Below, one piece after another: positions 52,409 to 61,141 of a stretch of 64,000 bases of DNA. The stretch comes from CAVPPA01 sp963841325. GTDB taxonomy: Bacteria; Patescibacteriota; Saccharimonadia; Saccharimonadales; UBA4665. The notes beneath the pieces are model-generated. The model saw only the letters and a program-made list of their open reading frames with translations, was not told where the DNA came from and ran no database searches. The stretch spans positions 1 to 64,000 of the forward strand of contig CAWJBZ010000007.1 of the NCBI GenBank assembly GCA_963841325.1, given 5' to 3'. The position numbers were made by a program, and so were the translations under genes. Positions within the stretch are counted from its first letter, which is position 1. Each line of letters begins with the position of its first letter.

Positions 52409-54445
52409 CTAATTTAAATTAGTAATGGTTCTGAGACGTTTAACTTGTTCGTCTAACTGGCTGAATTTTGCTAAATTCTCTTTCCTATCTATAAATTCCT
52501 GAGCGGCTGTACGAGCACGAGAGATAAGTTTAGTATCGTTTAGTTTGGCAACTCTTAAGTCTAATCGACCGTGTTGTAAAGTTCCATAAATTGCACCTGG
52601 GCCTCTTAATTGCAGATCCAGTTCGGCTAATTTAAAACCATCATTACTCCGTTCAATCGCTCTAAGTCGCGAAGATGGGGCCCGGGAATCACTCATCATT
52701 AAATAGCAATATCCTTGTTGTGTGTCACGACCAATCCGTCCTCGCAGTTGGTGAATTTGAGCTAAACCAAAATGATCGGCGTTTTCAATTAGCATGATAT
52801 TGGCATTAGGTACATCTACCCCGACTTCAATCACTGTGGTAGACACTAATATATCTAATTCACGGTCAATAAATGCTTGCATAACTTTATTTTTAGCGTC
52901 AGTTTTCATTTGTCCATGTAGCAAGCCAACCCTAAATTTTTTAAAGTCGTGTCTGCTAAAACGTTCATAAACTTCTTCTGCCGATTGGACAGTACGTACA
53001 TCAGATTCAACTATAAGCGAACAGACAACGAACATTTGTTGTCCTTCATGAAGATTACGACTTATTCTTTTATATAGTTGCGGTCGCGAATTTGGTGAAC
53101 ATAGCTCAGTCACGACCGGTAATCTTCCGGCTGGTTTGGATTCCAGAATAGATATATCTAGTTCCCCGAATAATGTCAGGGCTAAGCTACGCGGGATCGG
53201 GGTGGCGCTTAAATACAAAGTGTGTGGCATATGTCCGGCTTTAGCAATCAATCTTTTACGTTGCTCGACCCCAAAACGGTGCTGCTCATCAATAATAACT
53301 AATTCAAGATTTTTCATTGCAACACTTTCCTGAATTAGTGTGTGGGTGCCAATAATGAAGCGCATTTGTCCGGCATTAATTGCTTGATGAGCCCGTAGTT
53401 TTTGAGCTTTATTCATACTGCCAACCAGTAGACCAACCAACCGATTTAATCCGAGCGGCTTTAACAAATTAGTTAGGGTAAGGGCATGCTGGCGAGCTAG
53501 CAATTCAGTCGGTGCCATAAAAGCCACCTGATGACCATACTGTAATACCATTACCGCAGACATGGCGGCAACTACTGTTTTACCTGAACCAACATCACCC
53601 TCTACTAAGCGGTTCATTGGGTGATTCTTTTGCATATCAAGATATATCTGCCAAATAGCTTTGCGCTGGGGATTAGTCAGTTTAAAGGGCAGATGCTCTA
53701 CAAATGTTTTGGCAGTTGCTTCATTAAAGGGCACCTTTGGGGCATACTCGCTTTTAATTTCGTACTTATTCAACAAGCTGGCCAAACTCAAATTAAATAC
53801 TTCTTCAAACCCTAACCGTTCCTGAGCTCGGAGAAGCTGTTGATTGTTGGCTGGTAGATGTATCCCTTCAATGGCCTCCGCATGACTAAGTAAATGCTGT
53901 TCGATAACCAGCCATGACGGTAAGTTTTCAGGTAGATTTCTAATTAAAGGCACTACTTGTTTTAAGGCAGCGCGGATTTGTCTTGAAGAAATACCTTTAG
54001 TTTCGTGATAAAGCGGACGGATACGAGCGGTGTTCAATGGAAATTCACTAACTAATTCAATTGAAGGATTCATAATGGCAAATTGTTGATGTGACAGTTC
54101 GAAATTACCGGAAATATAGTAATCAGTGTTTTTCTTTAAAGAACTGGATCGGTATGGTTGGTTAAACCATACTAGGCGTACACTGCCGCTGGTATCTGAA
54201 GCTATTGCCTCTGTGATATGCAGCCCACGACGAGCGTAACGACCAGTAGATTGTCGAATTGTCGCTCTAATGGTAACCATCCCTGGTTTAAGTTGATTGA
54301 TTGAACTGATAACTGAAAAATCTTCATATTTTCTCGGATAATAATCAATCAATGCTCCAATAGTTTGAATACCTAGTTGAGCAAACTGATTGGCGACTAC
54401 ATCTCCGATCCCCTTTAGGGTTCGAATATCATTATCGATTTGCAT
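52409..54445 (-). CDS. recG: ATP-dependent DNA helicase RecG
   Basis: RecG remodels stalled forks and recombination intermediates. The 678-aa protein has the N-terminal wedge/OB domain, Walker A GDVGSGKT, the DEQH box, TATPIPRSLALT, and late motifs VSTTVIEVGVDVPNANIM and QLRGRIGR. A TATACT box ends 8 nt before the ATG, so the transcript may be nearly leaderless. rsmD follows. Confidence 0.98.
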   Translation of the reverse strand: MQIDNDIRTLKGIGDVVANQFAQLGIQTIGALIDYYPRKYEDFSVISSINQLKPGMVTIRATIRQSTGRYARRGLHITEAIASDTSGSVRLVWFNQPYRSSSLKKNTDYYISGNFELSHQQFAIMNPSIELVSEFPLNTARIRPLYHETKGISSRQIRAALKQVVPLIRNLPENLPSWLVIEQHLLSHAEAIEGIHLPANNQQLLRAQERLGFEEVFNLSLASLLNKYEIKSEYAPKVPFNEATAKTFVEHLPFKLTNPQRKAIWQIYLDMQKNHPMNRLVEGDVGSGKTVVAAMSAVMVLQYGHQVAFMAPTELLARQHALTLTNLLKPLGLNRLVGLLVGSMNKAQKLRAHQAINAGQMRFIIGTHTLIQESVAMKNLELVIIDEQHRFGVEQRKRLIAKAGHMPHTLYLSATPIPRSLALTLFGELDISILESKPAGRLPVVTELCSPNSRPQLYKRISRNLHEGQQMFVVCSLIVESDVRTVQSAEEVYERFSRHDFKKFRVGLLHGQMKTDAKNKVMQAFIDRELDILVSTTVIEVGVDVPNANIMLIENADHFGLAQIHQLRGRIGRDTQQGYCYLMMSDSRAPSSRLRAIERSNDGFKLAELDLQLRGPGAIYGTLQHGRLDLRVAKLNDTKLISRARTAAQEFIDRKENLAKFSQLDEQVKRLRTITNLN

Positions 54446-54453
54446 TTACTTTT

Positions 54454-54459
54454 AGTATA
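54454..54459 (-). promoter_or_regulatory. -10 box close to the recG start
   Basis: TATACT lies on the minus strand 8 nt before the recG ATG. No good -35 is visible at 16-18 nt. If used, transcription would start at about the start codon. Confidence 0.35.
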
Positions 54460-54496
54460 CGGCCAAAAAAAATCGAAAAGTTTTGCTTAAATTAAG

Positions 54497-55291
54497 TCAG
54501 GAAGTTTTTCTGACCAGGAAAAATATACTAGGTCCGAAATAAAGATGTGATAACGGTACTTGTAGGATATTTTCTAGAAATAACATAATAAATCGTGGCA
54601 TGATCTTTTTCAGATGTGGCTGGCGTAAATTAGATACCGATAAAGTACGTTCTATACGTAGACCAGCATAATTTAATTGGCGAATGACAGTGTGTGGGTT
54701 GTGATTAACAAAAGGGATTTCCGCATCTGTTCGATTTTGTAAAGAACGTACGTCTACAGCTTTAAGGGGTAATTTTTGACGTTTTATCCAATGTTTTATC
54801 CTATTTAATCCATGAGCATAATTAGCAATCTCTATAACGGCATAACCATCATCATTTAAAACTCTGGCAATTTCTGAAAACTCTGTTTGTGGACTGGGAA
54901 TATGGTGTAATACTCTAACGATCATCACCAAATCAACTGATTTATCGGCAAATTGCAAATTATCGGCTTGCATTAATTTTCTTTCAATCTCCGGATAATT
55001 TTTCAAATAGTCTTTAGCCAGATCAAGTTGCTGGCTACTTGGGTCTGTCAGGATAACCTTATTAGCATATTCGGTCAGCAAAACACTTAACCGACCATAA
55101 CCACCACCGATATCAACTGCCGTTTGGAAGTGTTTATCTTTTAATAAACGCTTAATAGCAATTTCTTCAGCAGCTTGTTCATATTCACGCCCGTTCCAAT
55201 ACTTCAGATAGTTATAGCTTGGGTCATTGTACTGATCAGCTCGTTTATGTCGCATATCTCGGTCAGTTAGGTTTGTCGATGTTTTTGCCAT
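54497..55291 (-). CDS. Class I SAM-dependent methyltransferase
   Basis: The 264-aa protein has motif I VDIGGGYGRLSVLL, an acidic residue after strand 2 (ILTDPSSQQL), and the post-motif region VMIVRVLHHIPSPQTEFSEI, typical of UbiE-like small-molecule methyltransferases. The substrate is unknown. A TGTTATATT extended -10 box ends 11 nt before the ATG. It lies between tyrS and recG on the same strand. Confidence 0.88.
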   Translation of the reverse strand: MAKTSTNLTDRDMRHKRADQYNDPSYNYLKYWNGREYEQAAEEIAIKRLLKDKHFQTAVDIGGGYGRLSVLLTEYANKVILTDPSSQQLDLAKDYLKNYPEIERKLMQADNLQFADKSVDLVMIVRVLHHIPSPQTEFSEIARVLNDDGYAVIEIANYAHGLNRIKHWIKRQKLPLKAVDVRSLQNRTDAEIPFVNHNPHTVIRQLNYAGLRIERTLSVSNLRQPHLKKIMPRFIMLFLENILQVPLSHLYFGPSIFFLVRKTS

Positions 55292-55331
55292 TTGATAAGC
55301 CCAATATAACAGTCAGTTTATTGTAACAAAA

Positions 55332-56564
55332 TTAAGATTCGATAATTACAAAATTATTTTTACCGCATTTTAACAAGTTACTGCCTTTACGCAGGGACAA
55401 GTGTTCTTTAGTGTCAACTTTTTGGCCATTTAATGTAATTGCTCCTTGAGTAATTAAGCGGCTAGCATCGGTATTTGAGCTGGCCAGTGAAGCTTTAACT
55501 AAAAGTGTTAGTAAATTCTCGGCGGGTGTCAACTTAATCACCGGTAATTCTTTTTTCAAAGCTTCAATACTAACGTTGTTTAGTTCGTTGAAGTCGCCAC
55601 TACCAAATAAGACGTCTGTGGTTTTTCGAACTGCATCGGCCTTATCAATACCATGAACTAATTTGGTAACTTCATACGCTAAGGTTTTTTGAGCAGCACG
55701 ATCCCCACGATTATTATTAAAATGATCCATCACCTGATCTATTGTTTCTTTGTCTAATAAGGTATAGATCTTTAGAAAGCGTTCGACACTGTCATCGTCA
55801 ACGTTGAGCCAAAATTGGTAAAATTGATAGACGCTAGTTTTATGCTCATCTAACCAAATGGCCCCGCCTTCAGTTTTGCCAAACTTGACACCAGTAGACG
55901 TATTGACGACTAACGGCGCGGACCAAATGTGGGTTTCAGCACCCTCTATTCGTCGGATTAATTCCACGCCAGCAATACAATTACCCCATTGGTCAGCACC
56001 ACAAACTTGCAGCGTAACCTGTTTTTCGCGGAATAATTGTAAAAAGTCATAGCCTTGCATTAATGCGTAACTAAATTCAGCATAACTAATGCCAGTACCG
56101 TTATCACCGAGTCGCTTTTGGACAAACTCTCTTCCGAGCATTTGACGCATCGGTACATGTTTACCAATGTCACTTAAAAACTCCAAATAACCAATTTTCT
56201 TAAACCAATCATAATTGTCGACAATTTCATATTTTTGGTTAGCAAACAACCGATTATATTGAGCGACAATTGCTGCCTTATTGTGTTCGATCTCTTTAAT
56301 AGACTTTGTTTCACGTTCTTCGTTCTTAGCATCAGGATCCCCGATAATCCCGGTGGCACCCCCGACTAGTAAGACAGCCTGGTGGCCATGGTCTATAAAG
56401 TGCCGTACCATTACCGCGATAGCTAAATTTCCTACGGTCATTGATTCAGCGCTGGGGTCAACTCCCCAATAAAAAGCTATCGGATGTGTATTTATATCAG
56501 TTATGTCTTTATAGGTTGTCTGATTAACAAAGCCCCGCCAAGTTAGTTCTTCTGAAAGTGTCAT
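55332..56564 (-). CDS. tyrS: Tyrosine-tRNA ligase with degenerate HIGH motif
   Basis: TyrRS charges tRNA-Tyr. The 410-aa protein has the class I fold, QVCGADQWGNCIAG, the KMSKS-equivalent KFGKTEGGAIWL and a C-terminal S4 domain (about 350-410). The HIGH region reads DPSAESMTVGN where bacterial TyrRS has DPTADSLHIGH, so both His are replaced. The rest looks intact. An AAGGA box and an extended -10 (TGCTATACT) lie upstream. Confidence 0.96.
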   Translation of the reverse strand: MTLSEELTWRGFVNQTTYKDITDINTHPIAFYWGVDPSAESMTVGNLAIAVMVRHFIDHGHQAVLLVGGATGIIGDPDAKNEERETKSIKEIEHNKAAIVAQYNRLFANQKYEIVDNYDWFKKIGYLEFLSDIGKHVPMRQMLGREFVQKRLGDNGTGISYAEFSYALMQGYDFLQLFREKQVTLQVCGADQWGNCIAGVELIRRIEGAETHIWSAPLVVNTSTGVKFGKTEGGAIWLDEHKTSVYQFYQFWLNVDDDSVERFLKIYTLLDKETIDQVMDHFNNNRGDRAAQKTLAYEVTKLVHGIDKADAVRKTTDVLFGSGDFNELNNVSIEALKKELPVIKLTPAENLLTLLVKASLASSNTDASRLITQGAITLNGQKVDTKEHLSLRKGSNLLKCGKNNFVIIES

Positions 56565-56590
56565 TATTGTATATTCCTTAGTTTAACTTT

Positions 56591-56596
56591 AGTATA
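56591..56596 (-). promoter_or_regulatory. tyrS -10 box (extended type)
   Basis: TGCTATACT on the minus strand is an extended -10 element about 26 nt before the tyrS ATG. It lies within a palindrome, ATAGCA-AA-TGCTAT. Confidence 0.5.
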
Positions 56597-56657
56597 GCAA
56601 ATGCTATCTGTGTATAAGACTAACTGAAATCTTTGGCTTTTTCTCAGTTGGCATTGC

Positions 56658-56663
56658 TATAAT
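56658..56663 (+). promoter_or_regulatory. Penicillin-binding protein -10 box (extended type)
   Basis: TGCTATAAT on the plus strand is a perfect extended -10 element, about 45 nt before the PBP start. A TTGGCT 19 nt upstream could be the -35. GGGAG lies about 13 nt before the ATG. Confidence 0.55.
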
Positions 56664-56708
56664 GTTAACGATAACTATTCCGCCAATAGGGAGTAACAAG
56701 CAAAACGT

Positions 56709-59690
56709 ATGAGCAAGTTTCCGAGTAGTATGTCTGGTCGACAAAGGCGGTCCAGAAGAGATCCAAGCCGTAATCTTAAAACTATTAGACTGCACCAAAG
56801 TTTAAGTGACCGATTGCGAGCCAGCAAACAAGCACGTGAGATGAAACGTGCTACCTATCTGGCGACATTACCTAAAAATCCTATTAAGCGACTGCTCTTT
56901 CGTTTACATCCAAAACGATTGGCCCAATATTGGTTTAGCCGGCAGGGGGCTATCACAGCCCTAAAAGTTATTGGTGTTGGCATTGTGGTAATCTTCTTGC
57001 TAACAATTGGGGTTTTTGCTTATTTTCGAAAAGATTTGCCTAATATTAAAGATATATCTGGCGATAATATCGGCGGCAGTATTTCCTATTATGACCGGAC
57101 CGGAAAAGTTTTACTTTGGCAAGATTATAATGCCGTAAAGCGTATCCCGGTTGCCAGTGATCAAATCTCCCAATACCTTAAGGACGCCACAGTCGCCATA
57201 GAAGATAAAAATTTTTATCATGAAGGAGCTTTTAACTTCGGTTCGATCATTCGCGCAGGATTCTTCGATATCATTCACCACGGTGAGGGCCTGCAAGGAG
57301 CTTCCACTATCACCGAACAAGTTGTCAAATTAAATGAAAACTGGACAGGTAACCGGACTATTACCACCAAAGTCAAAGAGTTAATTCTAGCCGTAGAATT
57401 AAGTCGTGATTACTCAAAAGATGATATTCTGACCGGATATCTTAACGTCGCTCCTTATGGTGGCGTTGAAAATGGCTGTGAAGCGGCCGCTGAAGATTAT
57501 TTTCATACCAGTTGCCAGGATTTAACTTTACCGCAATCGGCCTTCTTAGCTTCCATTCCTCAATCACCAGCAATTTATTCCCCATACAGTAGTCCGCAAT
57601 ACAACCCGGCAGTGACCGTTGATTATTTTGACCAACAAGCTTTAATCGGTCGTGAACAATACGATTTAAACCAAATGGCTCAGCAAGGTTATATTACCCA
57701 AGCTCAAGCCAATCAAGCAATGAGTGTCAATGTATTAGCCGAGGTCGAACCGTTAGAGAACAAATACAACGGCATTCAGGCCCCTTATTTTGTATTAGCC
57801 GCCAAACAAGAACTAGAAGATAAATATGGGGTTACCACGGTTAATCGCGGTGGCTGGAAAGTAACTACCACATTAAATCTTCAATTACAGCAAGATGCCG
57901 ATCAAGATGTTGCCAATAATTTACCTAATGTTGAGCGTGATCGAGGAGATGAGGAGGCTGTGGTTATGGAGGACGTGCCTACGGGACAGATCTTAGCTGA
58001 AGTTGGAGGAGTCGATTTTAATAACCCAAATTACGGACAAATTAATTATGCTCAGACTAATATTCCGCCCGGTTCTAGTTTTAAGCCTTATGACTATGTC
58101 ACTTTAATAAATAGCTCAACCGACGTTGGAGCTGGTTCGGTATTATATGATGTCCAGGAACCTTTACCCGGTTATCCATGCACCAATAAAGCTTTACCGA
58201 CTAACGGTGGTAATTGTTTAGAGGATTATGACTTTAAATACCCGGGAGCAGAATCTATTCGATATGCTTTAGCTGGTTCACGTAACGTGCCCGCTGTTAA
58301 GGCCATGTCTTCCGCAGTTCCAAAAAGCCAATGCGAACAAGGTAATTTAGCTGGTTGTGTTCCATCAATTAATAAGGTTATATCTACTGCGGACGCCCTA
58401 ATGGATGCCCCAAATGCTTACCAATGTTACTCGGATGTCGAGTTAACCCAACCAACGCAGTGCTATACCTCATCTGCCTTCGGTGACGGTGCTTATTTGC
58501 ACTTAGATGAGCACGTCAATGGTGATTCAACTTTAGCTCGGCTTGGACAGACTATTCCTAATACATATATCTTAAAAATTACTGACGCAGCCGGTAATCT
58601 CGTTTATCAATGGACGCAACCGAAACCTACTCAAGTTGTCCGGGCTGATGCTGCTTACATTATCAATAATATATTAAGCGATCCTCGTGCTAGCTATCTA
58701 CCGGGTAGCTGTACGGCTACAACTTGTACCACACTTGCCCAGGGTGGTTATAAGTTTCAACATTATAACGGTTGGGATATAGCAGTTAAAACCGGTACTA
58801 CTAACGAAGACTATGATGGGTTAATGACAGCCTGGACTACTCAGCTGGCCGTTGATAGCTGGGTAGGTTACCATACCCGTAACATTGCCCTGACTGCTGG
58901 ACAAATGGAATACTTAACAGAACCATTAACAAGAACTCTTTTAGAGCAAGGATTAGACAGTTTAAACATCAAACCAGTTAATTGGACACAACCTAGTGAT
59001 ATTAAGGTTTTACCAGCCTATGTACAAAGAACTCATCTCGATTATGGTGACCAAGAACCGGGCCCGTCAACCGATCTCTTCCCGTCTTGGTACACCGGTT
59101 CAACCACCAGTTCTACGGGTACTGAATCAATCGATAAAGTTTCTGGCGGTTTAGCAACCAGTTGTACTCCTAGCTTAGCTTTGGAGACAGTTGGTGGTGC
59201 TAATTCAAATACCTATTCAGCTGATCTATTCTGGCCACTCGGACAGACTTCATCTACTACAGCTAGTACTAACTTACCTCCAGATAGCATTCATAATTGT
59301 TCTGATCAACTGCCGATAATTACCTTAACCGAGGCAACCGACAGTTCAGGTAATTATTTCTGTGAAGATCCGGCGCATTGTGATTTCACGGTTGCGGTAA
59401 CCCAAGGAACTTTCCCGTTATCTGGTGGCACTTACACTTCAACTCCAGCCGGCACAATTTCACTCATCAATACCGCCAATAACCAAGTTATTGAAACATA
59501 TAATATCCCCACAGTCGTGACCAGTCCCTATAGTCCTACCATTAGCGATGTACCAATTACCAACGGTGAGGTTATTGAAGCCCAAGTGGTCGATAGCGTC
59601 CTATATAATGGCACTTCCCAGCCTGTAACTGTTAGCAATAGCCCTTCGGTTATTCCAACAAGTGGCGCTAATGGCAGCCCGATAACTTAA
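56709..59690 (+). CDS. Class A penicillin-binding protein, cysteine-rich
   Basis: A bifunctional peptidoglycan synthase of 993 aa. It has a basic cytoplasmic N-terminus (1-~92), one membrane anchor (~93-115), a GT51 transglycosylase domain with AIEDKNFYHEG and GASTITEQ, and a transpeptidase domain with SxxK as SSFK, SxN as SRN and KTG as VKTGTTN. A Ser/Thr-rich C-terminal region of ~200 aa follows. The outer part has many Cys in short-spaced pairs, such as CEQGNLAGC, CTATTC and CEDPAHC. It is divergent from tyrS. Confidence 0.95.
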   Translation: MSKFPSSMSGRQRRSRRDPSRNLKTIRLHQSLSDRLRASKQAREMKRATYLATLPKNPIKRLLFRLHPKRLAQYWFSRQGAITALKVIGVGIVVIFLLTIGVFAYFRKDLPNIKDISGDNIGGSISYYDRTGKVLLWQDYNAVKRIPVASDQISQYLKDATVAIEDKNFYHEGAFNFGSIIRAGFFDIIHHGEGLQGASTITEQVVKLNENWTGNRTITTKVKELILAVELSRDYSKDDILTGYLNVAPYGGVENGCEAAAEDYFHTSCQDLTLPQSAFLASIPQSPAIYSPYSSPQYNPAVTVDYFDQQALIGREQYDLNQMAQQGYITQAQANQAMSVNVLAEVEPLENKYNGIQAPYFVLAAKQELEDKYGVTTVNRGGWKVTTTLNLQLQQDADQDVANNLPNVERDRGDEEAVVMEDVPTGQILAEVGGVDFNNPNYGQINYAQTNIPPGSSFKPYDYVTLINSSTDVGAGSVLYDVQEPLPGYPCTNKALPTNGGNCLEDYDFKYPGAESIRYALAGSRNVPAVKAMSSAVPKSQCEQGNLAGCVPSINKVISTADALMDAPNAYQCYSDVELTQPTQCYTSSAFGDGAYLHLDEHVNGDSTLARLGQTIPNTYILKITDAAGNLVYQWTQPKPTQVVRADAAYIINNILSDPRASYLPGSCTATTCTTLAQGGYKFQHYNGWDIAVKTGTTNEDYDGLMTAWTTQLAVDSWVGYHTRNIALTAGQMEYLTEPLTRTLLEQGLDSLNIKPVNWTQPSDIKVLPAYVQRTHLDYGDQEPGPSTDLFPSWYTGSTTSSTGTESIDKVSGGLATSCTPSLALETVGGANSNTYSADLFWPLGQTSSTTASTNLPPDSIHNCSDQLPIITLTEATDSSGNYFCEDPAHCDFTVAVTQGTFPLSGGTYTSTPAGTISLINTANNQVIETYNIPTVVTSPYSPTISDVPITNGEVIEAQVVDSVLYNGTSQPVTVSNSPSVIPTSGANGSPIT

Positions 59691-59708
59691 TAATCATTAC
59701 TAATATTT

Positions 59709-61073
59709 TTAGTCTTTGCTCGTCTCTAAATAAGTATTAAGCGCAGCTCTGATATTAGTTACACCATCTAATCCAACTAGTTTTTTACCGGTTCGTTGCA
59801 TGGGTCCAATTACACGCTTAAAACCAAGTTTATTAGCTTCGGCTAACCGTCGATCAGCAAAAGGTACATGACGAATCTCACCCGATAGCCCAACTTCACC
59901 AAACACTACCGCATCAAACTTTAATTGCATACCTTTAGCCGCTGAACCAATTGCCATACAGACTGCTAAATCAGCGGCCGGTTCAGATATATGGATACCG
60001 CCAACTACATTTACATAAATATCTTTGTCAATTAAATCTAGTTTTGTGCGACGTTCTAACATTGCTACTAATAAATTCAATCGATTTAGGTCAAATCCAC
60101 TACAAGTCCGTTTAGGGTAACCGTAGCTGGTCCGATTAACTAACGCCTGGATTTCTACTAATAATGGTCTGGTGCCTTCTAGGGTAGCTAATACGATGGA
60201 ACCGTCACTAGCTTGTCTTTCTGCTAATAAGCTCTCGGATGGGTTTTTAACCGGCTTTAATCCATCTTCAAACATCTCAAAAATACCAGCCTCATTGGTT
60301 GAACCAAATCGGTTTTTTACGGCACGTAAAACTTTAAAACCACCATACCTATCACCCTCCAGTTGTAGTACCGTATCTACGACATGCTCTAACACTTTAG
60401 GGCCAGCGATGACTCCTTCCTTGGTAACGTGTCCAACCAACATCACAGCAGTATCGGAACGTTTGGCGGCTTGCATAATAATCTGAGTGCTATTGGTAAT
60501 TTGCGATACAGTTCCGGGCGCTGTCGTTACGCCATCAACTGCTATCGATTGTATCGAGTCTACTACCACCAGCTTATAAGTACCTTTAACTATAGTGGCA
60601 GCAATATCGTCGGCACTATTGGATGTAGCTAATTGTAAAGCTTGGTGATGAACACCTAGACGCTTGGCCCGCAATCCGATTTGGTGTGCCGATTCTTCTC
60701 CGCTAACATATAAAACCGGCACCGATTTTGCCAAAGCATAGGCTAATTGCAGAAGTAATGTGCTTTTACCGATTCCTGGCTGCCCGGCTAACAGAGTCAC
60801 GCTACCGCCTACCACACCTCCGCCCATTACTGTATCGATATCACCTATGCCGGATGTTAATCGTCGGTGATCTTTTGTTACTGATATATTGACAGATTCG
60901 GCAGTTAATACTTGACCGCTCGAGAAACGATTAGAATTAGTATCAAATAGCCCACTAATTATTTCTTCTTGCAAGGTATTCCATTCGCCACAGGTCGAAC
61001 AACGCCCAACCCAGGCCGCAAAATTAGCGCCGCAGTTGCTACATACGAATCTGACCGATTGCTTCTTGGCCAA
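59709..61073 (-). CDS. radA: DNA repair protein RadA
   Basis: RadA is a RecA-like branch-migration ATPase. The 454-aa protein has an N-terminal C4 zinc finger (CSNCG...CSTCG), Walker A GQPGIGKSTLL, the KNRFGSTNE motif, and a C-terminal Lon-like domain with GGIHISEPAADLAV and GEVGLSGEIRHV. The start is TTG at 61073, since MAKKQS follows it in frame and no ATG fits. clpC lies upstream on the same strand. Confidence 0.97.
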   Translation of the reverse strand: MAKKQSVRFVCSNCGANFAAWVGRCSTCGEWNTLQEEIISGLFDTNSNRFSSGQVLTAESVNISVTKDHRRLTSGIGDIDTVMGGGVVGGSVTLLAGQPGIGKSTLLLQLAYALAKSVPVLYVSGEESAHQIGLRAKRLGVHHQALQLATSNSADDIAATIVKGTYKLVVVDSIQSIAVDGVTTAPGTVSQITNSTQIIMQAAKRSDTAVMLVGHVTKEGVIAGPKVLEHVVDTVLQLEGDRYGGFKVLRAVKNRFGSTNEAGIFEMFEDGLKPVKNPSESLLAERQASDGSIVLATLEGTRPLLVEIQALVNRTSYGYPKRTCSGFDLNRLNLLVAMLERRTKLDLIDKDIYVNVVGGIHISEPAADLAVCMAIGSAAKGMQLKFDAVVFGEVGLSGEIRHVPFADRRLAEANKLGFKRVIGPMQRTGKKLVGLDGVTNIRAALNTYLETSKD

Positions 61074-61141
61074 CCCATTTCCCCATTAATACACTTACAG
61101 TCTATCACTGTTAATGCCAGAAGCTAAGTAACGAATACTAT

